The position numbers and the translations under genes are program-made. The notes under the pieces are model-generated. The model saw only the letters and a program-made list of their open reading frames with translations. It made no database searches and was not told the origin of the DNA. Below are positions 44,779-54,437 of a DNA stretch of 64,000 bases, piece by piece. Within the stretch, counting starts at the first letter, position 1. Each line of letters starts with the position of its first letter. Source of the stretch: Halorubellus sp. JP-L1 (lineage in GTDB: Archaea > Halobacteriota > Halobacteria > Halobacteriales > Natrialbaceae); contig NZ_JAAOIR010000001.1 in NCBI RefSeq assembly GCF_011440375.1, positions 930,001-994,000 on the forward strand, given 5' to 3'.

Positions 44779-45561
44779 ATGCGCGTCGAGACGCTCGGGA
44801 GCGGCGACCCGGAGGTGGCCGTAGTCGCGGCCATCCACGGCGACGAGCCCTGTGGCGTCCGCGCTATCGAACGCGTCCTCGAAGAGGACCCAGCGGTGAA
44901 GGAGCCCGCGAAGCTCGTCGTCGCGAACGAACTGGCGCTGGAGCGCGGCGTCAGGTACGTCGACGAGGACATGAACCGCGCGTTCCCCGGTGCGCCCGAA
45001 GCCGAGACGCACGAGGCGCGGCTCGCGTACCGCCTCGGTGAGGAACTCGAAGGCTGTCGCGTGCTCGCGATGCACTCGACGCAGAGCCACGGCGAGCCGT
45101 TCGCGGTCGTCGACGGCGTCCACGACTTCGCGCGCGAAGTCGTCCCGCACCTCCCGGTCGCGGCGCTCGTCGACTCGGCGAACTTCGTCGAGGGCCGCAT
45201 CTTCGCGTCCGCGCCGGAGTGCGTCGAGGTCGAGTGCGGGCTCCAGGGGTCCGAGCAGGCCGCGGAGAACGCCTACAGCCTGACGCGCGCGTTCCTCACC
45301 GCGCTCGACGTCCTCCCCGGCGACACGCAACCGCGGGAGGTACCCGTCTACCGGCTGTTCGAGCGCGTCGCGAAGGCACCGGGGTCCCGGCACGAGGTCC
45401 ACGTCGAGAACTTCACGCGCGTCGCGCCCGGCACGCGGTTCGCGAGCGTCGACGGCGAGGACCGCGTCGCCGAGACCGAGTTCTATCCGGTGCTGATGTC
45501 CGCGAACGGCTACGAGGACGTGTTCGGGTACTCCGCCGAACGCATCGGGAGCGTCGGCTGA
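44779..45561 (+). CDS. Succinylglutamate desuccinylase/aspartoacylase-family zinc hydrolase
   Basis: The 260-residue protein has the family zinc site: AIHGDEPCG (His20, Glu23) and a third ligand His99 in VLAMHSTQSHG. It also has the substrate-binding DMNRAFPG (64-71) and a later VEVECG segment with the likely catalytic Glu. Such enzymes cleave N-acyl amino acids. It starts with MRVETLG at ATG 44779, below a TTTTT element some 31 nt upstream. Its last codons are the first part of a 35-bp tandem repeat. Confidence 0.88.
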   Translation: MRVETLGSGDPEVAVVAAIHGDEPCGVRAIERVLEEDPAVKEPAKLVVANELALERGVRYVDEDMNRAFPGAPEAETHEARLAYRLGEELEGCRVLAMHSTQSHGEPFAVVDGVHDFAREVVPHLPVAALVDSANFVEGRIFASAPECVEVECGLQGSEQAAENAYSLTRAFLTALDVLPGDTQPREVPVYRLFERVAKAPGSRHEVHVENFTRVAPGTRFASVDGEDRVAETEFYPVLMSANGYEDVFGYSAERIGSVG

Positions 45562-45673
45562 GCGACTGTTCCCTAATCGCCGGAACCGTCGGCTGAGCGA
45601 CTATTCCCTAATCGCCGGAACCGTCGGCTGAGCGACTGCTCTCTCATCGCCGGAACCGTTGGTTGAGTGACTG
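45552..45673 (+). repeat. 35-bp tandem repeat spanning the end of the aspartoacylase-like gene
   Basis: Units start at 45552, 45587, 45622 and 45657 (the last partial). Each begins CGTCGGCTGAGCGACT and ends with ATCGCCGGAAC, with few differences. The first copy contains the gene's real stop codon (TGA 45559-45561). There are no spacers, so it is not a CRISPR. Confidence 0.9.
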
Positions 45674-45688
45674 CATCCGCGAGTCTCG

Positions 45689-46507
45689 TCACTCGCTCGC
45701 GAGGACGCCCACGAGGTGCTCCAGGGGGAGGTCCGCGAGTTCCGCGACCGCTGCCGGGTCGGCGTCGAGTTCGGTGACGGCGAACGCTGCACCCTGGACG
45801 ACGAGCAGGTGCTCGAGGTCGGCGCGGTCGCGCGAGAGCGGGTCGGTCGCGGGGTCGTCGCCGGCGGCGAGCGTGCGGTGGTGGTCGGCGAGCGCGACCT
45901 CGCGGAGGAACCACTCCGGGAGCGGGTCGTCGGTCGCGGCGGCGGCGGGGTCGCGGTCGGCGGGCGCGCCGAGGCCGTCCTCGGCGAGCGCGAACAGCGC
46001 GGCGGCGAGCGCGAGGACGACGCTCGCGTGATGGGCGAGGTCGCCGTCGCCGGTCTCGTAGGCGTGCTGGCAGTCCGCGGCGGCCCGCTGGAGGTGGCCG
46101 GCGGCGACCGCGAGCACGAGGTACTCGCGCGGTCGCTCGGGCTCGCGAGCGAGCTGGCCGAGCAGGCGGCCCTGGAGGCGGCCGGCGCGACGGACGAGGA
46201 ACGTCGTCGCGCGCTCCATCGGGTCGTCGACTGGGAGGTCAGCGACGAGGTCCTCGATTCCCGCTGGCGTCACCTCGGTCGCGCCGAGTCGCTCGGCGTG
46301 GTCGCGCGCGACGGCCTGGAATCGCTCGTGGGGCGGCCGCGACCGGACGTCGTCGACGAGCACGCTCGGCTCCGGGATGGCGACGAACGCGCTCGCTCGC
46401 GACAGCAGGTCCCGCATCGACGCCAGGTCCTCCGCGAGCACCTGCCGCGGCGGCACCGCCGCCGGCACGTCGCCGTCCGCTGTTTCGTCGCCGGACCCGT
46501 CGGTCAT
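45689..46507 (-). CDS. Hypothetical helical protein
   Basis: The 272-residue, mostly alpha-helical, Ala/Leu/Asp-rich soluble protein has no recognised domain. The middle section contains many His and Asp/Glu residues (HHASVVLALAAALFALAEDGLG, EVALADHHRTLAAGDD), but no known metal motif. ATG 46507 (MTDGSGDETADGD) is preferred over an upstream in-frame ATG at 46534. It is downstream of, and co-oriented with, the UPF0179 gene. Confidence 0.7.
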   Translation of the reverse strand: MTDGSGDETADGDVPAAVPPRQVLAEDLASMRDLLSRASAFVAIPEPSVLVDDVRSRPPHERFQAVARDHAERLGATEVTPAGIEDLVADLPVDDPMERATTFLVRRAGRLQGRLLGQLAREPERPREYLVLAVAAGHLQRAAADCQHAYETGDGDLAHHASVVLALAAALFALAEDGLGAPADRDPAAAATDDPLPEWFLREVALADHHRTLAAGDDPATDPLSRDRADLEHLLVVQGAAFAVTELDADPAAVAELADLPLEHLVGVLASE

Positions 46508-46593
46508 GCGGGAATCTCGCGCGGGCGAGTCCAAAAGTCATCGGGTCTCGCTCGCGGTAGCTCCCCGAAACCGCGAGCGCGACTATCGCCAGG

Positions 46594-47043
46594 TCACTCG
46601 TCGGGGGCTTCGAACTCGACCATCGTCAGGTCGCGGTCGAGGTAGCAGAACTCGTGTGGTGGGTCGCCCTTCGTTCGCTCGATGCGGTACTCCTCGTCGA
46701 AGTCCGCGCCGTCTGGCACGCAGTACTCGTGGCTCGGGCACTCGGTGTACGGGCAGTCCCCGGCGAGTTGGGTCTTCGAGCCGGCGTACGCGTTCGCGCT
46801 CGGGACGTTCGCGACGACGGTCGCGGGCTCGACCTCGACGGCGCGCACGCCCTCGTCGTGGACCGCGCAGTCGAGGGTCTGCGCGCCATCCCGAACCGTC
46901 GTGACGCGGTACTTGACGCCAGCCGTGAGGTTCAGGCACTGGTCGCGGTACGGGCAGCCCTCGCAGCCTGGGGCTTCGCCCTGGTAGACGAACTCCGTGC
47001 CCTCGTCGACGAGCCGAGAGCCGAGGAGCGTGACGGTCGACAT
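46594..47043 (-). CDS. UPF0179 family protein
   Basis: The 149-residue protein matches the archaeal UPF0179 family. It has many ordered cysteines (CEGCPYRDQC near residue 27-36, then a DCPYTECPSHEYC cluster near 95-108, and a late FCYLD) that look like an iron-sulfur or zinc site. The function is unknown. It divides from the Lrp/AsnC gene across a 133-nt gap. Confidence 0.88.
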   Translation of the reverse strand: MSTVTLLGSRLVDEGTEFVYQGEAPGCEGCPYRDQCLNLTAGVKYRVTTVRDGAQTLDCAVHDEGVRAVEVEPATVVANVPSANAYAGSKTQLAGDCPYTECPSHEYCVPDGADFDEEYRIERTKGDPPHEFCYLDRDLTMVEFEAPDE

Positions 47044-47176
47044 GCCAGACCGTACACCGCGGAGGCGTATCAGGCTGTCCCCACGGCTGACCGGACGGCG
47101 AGGAACCGGGGGAGCAGATCGTCGGCAAGTTCCTGTTCGGGGAAGACGTTAGTCGTGGGGTGTGCTATCTATCTTC

Positions 47177-47698
47177 ATGGCGCGAGACCTCGACGACGTC
47201 GACAGGAGCATCCTCTTTCTCTTGCAACGGGACGCGCGGAACAAGACCGCACAGGAGATCGGGGACAGCGCCGGCGTCTCCGCGAGCACGGTTCGGAATC
47301 GCATCGATCGAATGGAGGCCGACGGCATCATCAGGGGGTATCATCCGGAGATAGATTACGAGGCCGCGAACCTGCCGTTACAGCTCACGTTCGTCATCAC
47401 CGCGTCGCCGTCCCAACTCCAGGAGTTCTCGGAGCAGATCCGGCAAGTCCAGGGCGTCGTGGACGTCCGCGAGATGCTTACGGGACGGCGCAACCTCCAC
47501 GTCGACGTCGTCGGGACGAGTACGAAGGACGTGACCCGTATCACGGACGCGATCCACGACATCGGCGTGGAGATCGAGAGTTCGGAGATGATGCGGCAGC
47601 GTCACGTCCAGCCGTTCAATCACTTCTTCCTCCAGGGCTCCGAGGCCGGGGAGACCGCCGACGGGGCAGACGCGTCCGAGACGACGAGCGACGAGTAG
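47177..47698 (+). CDS. Lrp/AsnC-family transcriptional regulator
   Basis: The 173-residue protein has an N-terminal AsnC-type helix-turn-helix (about 3-60; LDDVDRSILFLLQRDARNKT, ASTVRNRIDRMEADGII). A RAM effector domain follows (about 68-150; LTFVITASPSQLQEFSEQIRQVQGVVDVREMLTGRRNLHVDV). Amino-acid or other ligands usually set its oligomeric state. A disordered acidic tail closes it. ATG 47177 (MARDLDDVD) starts the conserved domain; an ATG-less longer start at 47162 is less likely. Confidence 0.9.
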   Translation: MARDLDDVDRSILFLLQRDARNKTAQEIGDSAGVSASTVRNRIDRMEADGIIRGYHPEIDYEAANLPLQLTFVITASPSQLQEFSEQIRQVQGVVDVREMLTGRRNLHVDVVGTSTKDVTRITDAIHDIGVEIESSEMMRQRHVQPFNHFFLQGSEAGETADGADASETTSDE

Positions 47699-47942
47699 TC
47701 CCGAAGAGTCATCAACTGGAAAGGACCGTCGTTCGGGTTTCCGCAGATTTACAATGGAACTCGTGCGGATTCAGCAGTCATACCTGTGGCTTTTGGGATC
47801 TCTCGCGATAGAATTGCGGAATCCCGTATCGGTTGGTGGGCTGTCGAACCAGCCTTATCCCCGTTCGTGCCCGAACGAGAACGAGGAGGAGTGGTTCCGT
47901 TCACGACGCCAGTCGGGGACCACTGGGACACCCTCCTTTCAA

Positions 47943-48209
47943 ATGAAAGACACTCAACTCAATGCACTCGCGCACGAACGACGGCGCCAAGTCCTCCTCG
48001 CGCTACACGAGACGGACGGAGCGATAGCGCTGGACCCGACAGCGACCGACGACGAGCTCGGAATCGAGATGTACCATCGGCACCTCCCGAAACTCCAGTC
48101 GTCGGAGCTCGTCTCGTGGAACGCCGATTCGGGCGAAGTACGGCAGGGGACTCGATTCGATGAACTCCAGTCCGTTCTCGACGCGCTCGCGGCGAGGACG
48201 ACGTCCTAG
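47943..48209 (+). CDS. Small winged-helix domain protein
   Basis: The 88-residue protein resembles the ArsR-like wHTH proteins common in haloarchaea: LNALAHERRRQVLLALHETD, MYHRHLPKLQSSELVSWN and a wing VRQGTRF. It lacks an effector domain. ATG 47943 is the preferred start; the frame is open upstream but composition there is not coding-like. Targets are unknown. A gap of 244 nt before it has no other supported gene. Confidence 0.75.
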   Translation: MKDTQLNALAHERRRQVLLALHETDGAIALDPTATDDELGIEMYHRHLPKLQSSELVSWNADSGEVRQGTRFDELQSVLDALAARTTS

Positions 48210-48367
48210 ACCACGCGCTCGACCAGGTCCGGGAGCCGCTTCTCGGTGGCGTCGGAAAGTAACGCGAGATCGACGCCGACTCGCCGTCGTGACTGCGGCG
48301 ACGGCTTCTGGCTGGCAATTACAGCGACGACCTCACCCGTTCACTTCTCGCGATGCGGGCGCGTTCC

Positions 48368-49075
48368 TCACGACGACAACTTGTCGGTCGTGTTCACGGT
48401 GAGGCGGGGGAGTTCGACGTGCTGCGGTCGACCGATCGCGAACGCGACGGTTGCCGCGACGTCCCGTGGATCGAGGGGTCTGCCGTCCCAGTCGCTCCAG
48501 TCGTTCATCTCGCTCTGGATCGGGCCGGGGTTCACGACGGTGACGCGGACGGGGTCGTCGGCCATCTCCTTCCGGAAGGCGTCGTAGAATCCGTTGACCC
48601 CGGCTTTGGACGCGCTGTACGCGCTCCCGCCTTCGGCCGGCTCGTCGGCGTTCATCGAGGAGATTCCCACGACGTGCCCGCCGTCGCGGAGCGCGGGGAG
48701 GGCGGCCCGGGTGGCGTACATCGACCCGAGGAGGTTCACCTCGACCTGCGAGCGGAAGTCCGCCGGGTCGGCGTCGGCGACGTAGTCGCCCTCGAGGACG
48801 CCGGCGTTGTTCACGAGGACGTCGACGCGACCGAACTCCTCGAGAGTCGCGTCGACCATCGCTTCGACCGCGTGCTCGTCGGTGACGTCGGTCGGGACCG
48901 CGAGGGCGTCCGCGTCGCGTTCGGCTTCGATCTCGGCGGCGAGGTCCTCGAGTCGGTGCTCGCGTCGCGCCGCGAGCGCGACCGCGTACCCGTCGCTGGC
49001 GAGCGCGCGAGCGGTCGCCGCGCCGACGCCGGAGGACGCGCCGGTCACCACCGCGACGTCGTCTGGCTGGTTCAT
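48368..49075 (-). CDS. Short-chain dehydrogenase/reductase
   Basis: The 235-residue classical SDR has TGASSGVGAATARAL (11-25) for NADP(H), VLVNNAGVLEGD, a catalytic Ser in GISSMNADEP, and YSASKAGVNGF with Tyr-x-x-x-Lys. VNPGPIQSEM helps the cofactor loop. The substrate is unknown. It acts in the cytosol. No partner in the neighbourhood suggests a pathway. Confidence 0.92.
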   Translation of the reverse strand: MNQPDDVAVVTGASSGVGAATARALASDGYAVALAARREHRLEDLAAEIEAERDADALAVPTDVTDEHAVEAMVDATLEEFGRVDVLVNNAGVLEGDYVADADPADFRSQVEVNLLGSMYATRAALPALRDGGHVVGISSMNADEPAEGGSAYSASKAGVNGFYDAFRKEMADDPVRVTVVNPGPIQSEMNDWSDWDGRPLDPRDVAATVAFAIGRPQHVELPRLTVNTTDKLSS

Positions 49076-49162
49076 GCGTCGGTCGACGGCGGCGACCCTG
49101 TAAAACTCGGTGGTGGTGTGGGAGGCCGTTGCAGTGACCGCGGTAGCGGCGCGCTCGGTGGG

Positions 49163-49636
49163 TCAGTCTCCGCTGCCTGCGCGTTCGTCGCTATCGGCGC
49201 GGTCCTCGTTTCCGGCGCGTTCGTCGTTATCGGCGCGTTCGTCGGTTCCGGTGTGTTCGTCGAGCGCGTCGAAGTAGTCGGGGCGGGGGACCTGGTAGGT
49301 GTCGCGCGGGTCGACGTCGCCGGCGGCGAAGTCGGCGGCGAGGTCGTAGGCGGCGTCGACGGCGGCGTCGCGGTCGGGGTAACGCATGGTCTCGTCGAGG
49401 GAGACGTCGGGTTCGAAGTAGAGGCGGACGAACCAGTCGCCGGTGGTTGCCTCGGGGCGGTCGACGCCGGGGCGGCGGTGGTTGCGTCGGCCCTGGGAGA
49501 GGTACAGCGTCGGGAGGCACTCCGGCGGGTGGGCGGTCGTGTTGAAGACGTCCGGGCGGTAGGCGAGGACGACGCGGCCGTCGGGGTCCTCGTTCCAGAC
49601 CGTCCATCCCGACGGCGGGTCGGGGAGGTCGCTCAT
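49163..49636 (-). CDS. DUF5820-like hypothetical protein
   Basis: The 157-residue acidic protein has the DUF5820-like core SGWTVWNEDPDGRVVLAYRPDVF and CLPTLYLSQGRRNHRRPGVDRP; I recognise this as a haloarchaeal family without known function. ATG 49636 begins the core. The last 27 or so residues (DERADNDERAGNEDRADSDERAGSGD pattern) are encoded by an 18-bp tandem repeat and lie outside the conserved domain. Confidence 0.75.
   Translation of the reverse strand: MSDLPDPPSGWTVWNEDPDGRVVLAYRPDVFNTTAHPPECLPTLYLSQGRRNHRRPGVDRPEATTGDWFVRLYFEPDVSLDETMRYPDRDAAVDAAYDLAADFAAGDVDPRDTYQVPRPDYFDALDEHTGTDERADNDERAGNEDRADSDERAGSGD
49179..49268 (-). repeat. 18-bp tandem repeat in the 3' end of the DUF5820-like gene
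   Basis: Five imperfect 18-bp units (49179-49196, 49197-49214, 49215-49232, 49233-49250, 49251-49268) encode repeated six-residue D/N-E-R-A-G/D-x blocks. Confidence 0.75.
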
Positions 49637-50073
49637 GGACCGGGGTAGGGGGCGGTGGTGTAAGGGGTTCCCGGTTCGGCTCGCGACAGCGATCGCGGCG
49701 GGGAAGCGTGGACCGCTGACCGGGCGTCCCCCACCGGACGGAATCGGTAGCATTTATATGGGGTCGACGGACGGCACATAACTGTTGGGGGCAGGCTTAT
49801 TGCCGAGGAGTCCAGACGTTAGTGTACGACTCGGTCGACCGACCGCCTGCCCACCCCCGTTCGCCGGCCCCGGCCACTGTTGCACCACGCCTCGAAGGCC
49901 GGCCACGCCGGCGAGCATGTCAAACGGTAACGACGACCACGATAGGCGTCGGCGTACAGTCAGCCGCCCGATCGAACCGACGACGGCACCGGTCGACGAC
50001 CGAGCACAGCGCGCGCGGACTCCGAGTGGAGGTGTGGGGGACTCCACGCGGTCTCGCGCTCGCCCCCGATAGC
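49637..50073 (+). promoter_or_regulatory. Promoter and long leader of the prkA operon
   Basis: This 437-nt gap holds a TATA-like TTTATA at 49753-49758, and a weaker CTTATT near 49796. Either would leave a leader of roughly 250-300 nt before the first ATG at 50074, unusual in haloarchaea. The leader has a GCCGGC-x3-GCCGGC inverted repeat near 49898-49912. It also has a 51-codon frame (49917-50072, MSNGNDDHDRRRRTV...) whose stop is one base before prkA. No other gene is seen. Confidence 0.4.
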
Positions 50074-52143
50074 ATGACCAAGAACACGAGACTGACCGAC
50101 CTCAGCCAGGACTACAAGGAGTCGATGCCCGCAGACTTGCGGGATACCAGGAGTTTCCAGTGGTACCTCGACGAGTGCTACGACGACCCGAAGGTCGCGC
50201 GCAACGCCCACCAGCGCGTCGCCGACATGTTCGACCACTACGGCACCGAGTACGACGAGGAAGCCGGCGTCGTCGAGTACGAGCTCGCGAGCGAGGACCC
50301 GCTGAACGACGGCGAGAACACGTTCTTCGGGCGCGTCATCCACGAGAGCATCCACGAGTTCGTCAACAAGGTCAAGTCCGGGGCGCGACGCCTCGGGCCA
50401 GAACGCCGCATCAAGCTCTTGCTGGGACCGGTGGGGTCCGGGAAGAGCCACTTCGACAAGCAAGTGCGCGCGTACTTCGAGGACTACACGCTCACCGACG
50501 ACGGCCGAATGTACACGTTCCGGTGGACGAACCTCACGGACGTCATCCACGACCAGGACCCCGCGGACGCGACGGTGCGCTCGCCGATGAACCAGGACCC
50601 GCTCGTCCTCCTTCCCTACGAACAGCGCAAGGACGTCATCGCCGACCTCAACGAGGCCCTGGACGCCCCCTACACCATCCGGAACGACCAGAGCCTCGAC
50701 CCCGAGAGCGAGTTCTACATGGACGAACTGCTCGCGTACTACGACGACGACCTCGAGAGCGTCCTCGCGAACCACGTCGAGGTCGTGCGGCTCGTCGCGA
50801 ACGAGAACAAGCGCCAATGCCTGGAGACGTTCGAACCGAAGGACAAGAAGAACCAGGACGAGACCGAACTCACTGGGGACGTCAACTACTCGAAGATCGC
50901 GATCTACGGGGAGAGCGACCCGCGAGCGTTCGACTACTCGGGCGCGTTCTGTAACGCGAACCGCGGCCTCTTCTCCGGCGAAGAGCTCCTCAAACTGCAG
51001 CGCGAGTTCCTCTACGACTTCCTGCACGCCACCCAGGAGATGACGATCAAGCCGAAGAACAACCCGCGGATCGACATCGACCAGGTGATCGTCGGGCGGA
51101 CGAACATGCCCGAGTACAAGGACAAGAAGGGCGACGAGAAGATGGAGGCGTTCAACGACCGCACGAAGCGGATCGACTTCCCGTACGTCCTCGGGTACGA
51201 GGAGGAGGCCCAGATCTACCGGAAGATGCTCGCGAACGCGGACGTTCCGGACATCAACATCGAGCCGCACGCGATGGAGATGGCGGGCCTGTTCGCGGTG
51301 TTGACGCGGATCGAGGAGCCGGACAACGACACCGTCGAGATGCTCCAGAAGGCCAAGGCATACAACGGGGAGATCGACGACGGGGACGACATCGACGTGA
51401 AGAAGCTCCGCGACGAGGCGGAGGCGAAGGCCGAGATCGGCGAGGGCATGGAGGGGATCAGTCCGCGGTTCGTCGGCGACGAGATCGCGGAAGCGATCAT
51501 GGACTCCAAGCACCGCAGCAGGGGGTTCCTGTCGCCGCTGACGGTGTTCAACTTCTTCGAGGAGAACTTAGAGCACCACGGGTCGATCCCCGAGGAGAAC
51601 TTCGAGACGTACTACCGCTACCTCGAACTGGTGCGCGAGGAGTACAAGGAGCGTGCGATCGAGGACGTCCGGCACGCGCTCGCGTACGACGTCGACGAGA
51701 TCCAGCGCCAGGGCGAGAAGTACATGGACCACGTGATGGCGTACATCGACGACGACCGCGTCGAGGACGAACTCACCGGGCAGATGCAGGAGCCCGACGA
51801 GACCTTCCTCCGGAGCGTCGAGGAGAAGCTCGACATCCCCGAGGACCGCAAGGACGACTTCCGGCAGGAGGTCAGTAACTGGGTGAGTCGGCGTGCGCGC
51901 ACCGGCGACACGTTCGACCCGACGGACAACGAGCGTCTGCGTCGCGCGCTGGAGCGCAAGCTCTGGGAGGACAAGAAGCACAACATCAACTTCTCCGCGC
52001 TGGTGTCGGCCAACGAGAGCGACGACGACGAGCGGAACTCGTGGGTCGACGCGCTCGAGGACCAGGGGTACTCGCGTGGCGGTGCGAAGGAGGTCCTCGA
52101 GTTCGCGGGCGCGGAGGTCGCCAAATCCGAGATGGAGGACTGA
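50074..52143 (+). CDS. prkA: PrkA-type AAA+ serine kinase (first copy)
   Basis: The 689-residue protein follows the PrkA plan: helical N-terminus, AAA domain with Walker A GPVGSGKS (118-125), CNANRGLFSGEEL and HATQEMTIKPKN around the ATPase core, VGRTNMPEY (sensor-like). A C-terminal PrkA region (about 400-690) holds the helices assigned to kinase or scaffold function. Bacterial PrkA (YeaG) acts with YeaH and YcgB in nitrogen-stress and stationary-phase responses. Its kinase activity has been reported, but the catalytic mechanism is not obvious from sequence. Its TGA overlaps the ATG of the second copy. Confidence 0.93.
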   Translation: MTKNTRLTDLSQDYKESMPADLRDTRSFQWYLDECYDDPKVARNAHQRVADMFDHYGTEYDEEAGVVEYELASEDPLNDGENTFFGRVIHESIHEFVNKVKSGARRLGPERRIKLLLGPVGSGKSHFDKQVRAYFEDYTLTDDGRMYTFRWTNLTDVIHDQDPADATVRSPMNQDPLVLLPYEQRKDVIADLNEALDAPYTIRNDQSLDPESEFYMDELLAYYDDDLESVLANHVEVVRLVANENKRQCLETFEPKDKKNQDETELTGDVNYSKIAIYGESDPRAFDYSGAFCNANRGLFSGEELLKLQREFLYDFLHATQEMTIKPKNNPRIDIDQVIVGRTNMPEYKDKKGDEKMEAFNDRTKRIDFPYVLGYEEEAQIYRKMLANADVPDINIEPHAMEMAGLFAVLTRIEEPDNDTVEMLQKAKAYNGEIDDGDDIDVKKLRDEAEAKAEIGEGMEGISPRFVGDEIAEAIMDSKHRSRGFLSPLTVFNFFEENLEHHGSIPEENFETYYRYLELVREEYKERAIEDVRHALAYDVDEIQRQGEKYMDHVMAYIDDDRVEDELTGQMQEPDETFLRSVEEKLDIPEDRKDDFRQEVSNWVSRRARTGDTFDPTDNERLRRALERKLWEDKKHNINFSALVSANESDDDERNSWVDALEDQGYSRGGAKEVLEFAGAEVAKSEMED

Positions 52144-54437
52144 TGACGGACGGCGAAGCGTTCGTCACGGCGGTCGACCGCGAGCTCGAGTCGACCTACG
52201 AGGAGCCGATGGCGCTCTCGACGTACGTCGACCGCGTGCTCGAGCAGCCGACGGTCGCGAGTCACGCGTCGAAGTACCTCCTGGAGGCTATCGAGTCGAT
52301 GGGAACGCGGACCGTGATCGAGGAGGGCGAGGAGACCGAGCGATACCGGTTCTTCGACGACCCGCACAACGACGGCGAGCACGCGGTCCTCGGGAACACG
52401 CAGATCCTGAACGCGTTCGTCGACGACCTCCGGACGATCGCCGCGGGTCGCGGGAAGCACGAGAAGATCCTGTGGTTCGACGGCCCGACCGCGACCGGGA
52501 AGTCCGAACTGAAGCGGTGTCTCGTGAACGGCCTCCGCGAGTACTCGAAGACGCCCGCTGGACGGCGGTACACGCTGGAGTGGAACGTCGCGAGCGCGAG
52601 CGCGAGCGGTCGCGGGCTCGCGTACGGCGAGGACGCGAGCGCGGCGGCGGACGTCGAGGAGAACTGGTACGAGAGCCCGGTGCAGACCCATCCGCTCTCG
52701 GTGTTCCCCGACCCCGTCCGCGGCGACGTCCTCGACGCGGTCAACGAGGCCGGCGAGGAGTTGCCGGTGCGCGTCGAGGAGCGGCTGGACCCGTTCTCGC
52801 GGGAGGCGTACGACGTGCTCGAGGAGCGCTATCGCCGACAGGGCCGCAGCGACCTGTTCAGCGCGATCGCGGACCCCCAGCACTTGCGCGTGAAGAACTA
52901 CGTCGTGGAGGTCGGGCAGGGGATCGGCATCCTCCACAGCGAGGACGACGGCAGTCCGAAGGAGCGCCTCGTCGGGTCGTGGATGCGCGGGATGCTCCAG
53001 AAGCTCGACTCGCGCGGGCGGAAGAACCCGCAGGCGTTCTCCTACGACGGCGTCCTCAGTCAGGGCAACGGCCTCCTGACGGTGGTCGAGGACGCCGCGC
53101 AGCACGCGGACCTCCTCCAGAAGCTCCTGAACGTCCCCGACGAGGGGTCGGTGAAGCTCGACAAGGGCATCGGGATGGACGTCGACACGCAGCTCCTCAT
53201 CATCTCGAACCCGGACCTGGAGGCGACGCTGAACCAGCACGCCGACCGCCAGGGGATGGACCCGCTGAAGGCGCTGAAGCGCCGGCTGGACAAGCACGAG
53301 TTCCGGTACCTGACGAACCTCTCCCTCGAAACGGAGCTCATCCGTCGCGAGTTGACCGGCGAGACGGAGGTGTGGACGGCGACGACGTACGACGACCTCG
53401 CCGAGCGCATCCGCGAGCCCGTCGTCGTCGCGGTGAAGACCGGCGGTGGGGACCTCGTCGACCGCGAGTTCGCGCCGCACGCGATCGAGGCGGCGGCGCT
53501 GTACGCGGTCGTCTCCCGGCTCGAGGACGGCGACCTGCCGTCGGACCTCGACCTCGTCGACAAGGCGATGCTGTACGACCGCGGGTACCTCCAGGACGGC
53601 GACACGCGCCTGGAGGCCGAGGACTTCGACTTCGTGGACGACGCCGAGGACGGCAAGCACGGCATTCCAGTGACGTTCACGCGGGACGTGCTCGCGGACC
53701 TCCTCCACGAGGAACGGGATCGACATCATCCGGAGTACGACGTCGCGAGCGTGGTCATGCCCCGCGACGTCCTGAACGCGATGGTCGAGGGACTCTCGAC
53801 GGCGCCCGTGTTCTCGGCGGGCGAGCGCTCGGAGTTCGAGTCCCGCGTCGCCGAGGTGAAGAACCACGTGTTCGGCGAGCAGGAGACGGACGTCCTGGAC
53901 GCGATGATGCACGACCGCCGGGTCGACGAGTCCACCGTCGAGGAGTACGTCGAGCACGTGTACGCGCTGGAGACGGACGACCCGATCACGAACGATCGCG
54001 GTGAGCGCGTCGACCCCGACCCGCTCCTGATGAAGGTGTTCGAGGTCGAGCACCTCGGGCAGTTCGGCGAGAGCGACTACGGCCCTGGCGGGTCGCCGTC
54101 GGAGGACGTGCGAGCGTTCCGCCGGGAGAAGGTCATCACGGCCCTGAACCGGTACGCGTGGGAGCAACGAGGCGAAGACTTCCGCGTCGCCGACGTCGAA
54201 CTGACCGCGATCCCCGTCGTCAAGGCGGTGCTGGAGTCGAACGACTGGGACGACGTCCGTCGCACCTACGAGGACTTCGACCCCCGCCACTGGGAGGACC
54301 CGCCGAGCGGGACGGAGACGGAGCGACTCAAGGAACGAACGATCGAGGCGCTCGTCGAGCACTACGGCTACACGGCGGCGTCGGCGGAACTCACGAGCAG
54401 ACACGTCATGGGACAGGTGGCTTACAGATGGGACTGA
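52143..54437 (+). CDS. PrkA-type AAA+ protein (second, divergent copy)
   Basis: The 764-residue protein shares the PrkA framework but is only distantly like the first copy. It has Walker A GPTATGKS (114-121), [19 protein letters not shown] in place of the NRG segment, [13 protein letters not shown] (sensor) and [20 protein letters not shown]. The long C-terminal helical region (about 430-764) is present. The first copy's NRGL turns to GNGLL, so the ATPase details may differ. It starts by a TGATG overlap and overlaps the DUF444 gene by 10 nt. It probably works as a partner kinase/AAA subunit of the first. Confidence 0.9.
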   Translation: MTDGEAFVTAVDRELESTYEEPMALSTYVDRVLEQPTVASHASKYLLEAIESMGTRTVIEEGEETERYRFFDDPHNDGEHAVLGNTQILNAFVDDLRTIAAGRGKHEKILWFDGPTATGKSELKRCLVNGLREYSKTPAGRRYTLEWNVASASASGRGLAYGEDASAAADVEENWYESPVQTHPLSVFPDPVRGDVLDAVNEAGEELPVRVEERLDPFSREAYDVLEERYRRQGRSDLFSAIADPQHLRVKNYVVEVGQGIGILHSEDDGSPKERLVGSWMRGMLQKLDSRGRKNPQAFSYDGVLSQGNGLLTVVEDAAQHADLLQKLLNVPDEGSVKLDKGIGMDVDTQLLIISNPDLEATLNQHADRQGMDPLKALKRRLDKHEFRYLTNLSLETELIRRELTGETEVWTATTYDDLAERIREPVVVAVKTGGGDLVDREFAPHAIEAAALYAVVSRLEDGDLPSDLDLVDKAMLYDRGYLQDGDTRLEAEDFDFVDDAEDGKHGIPVTFTRDVLADLLHEERDRHHPEYDVASVVMPRDVLNAMVEGLSTAPVFSAGERSEFESRVAEVKNHVFGEQETDVLDAMMHDRRVDESTVEEYVEHVYALETDDPITNDRGERVDPDPLLMKVFEVEHLGQFGESDYGPGGSPSEDVRAFRREKVITALNRYAWEQRGEDFRVADVELTAIPVVKAVLESNDWDDVRRTYEDFDPRHWEDPPSGTETERLKERTIEALVEHYGYTAASAELTSRHVMGQVAYRWD

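Noticed and set aside
45552-45673. CRISPR-like array
   Set aside because: The 35-bp units are contiguous with no spacers, and no cas genes are nearby.
49822-50073. In-frame N-terminal extension of PrkA
   Set aside because: The extra 84 residues are Arg/Pro-rich and basic, unlike a haloarchaeal protein. The conserved PrkA sequence begins right after ATG 50074.
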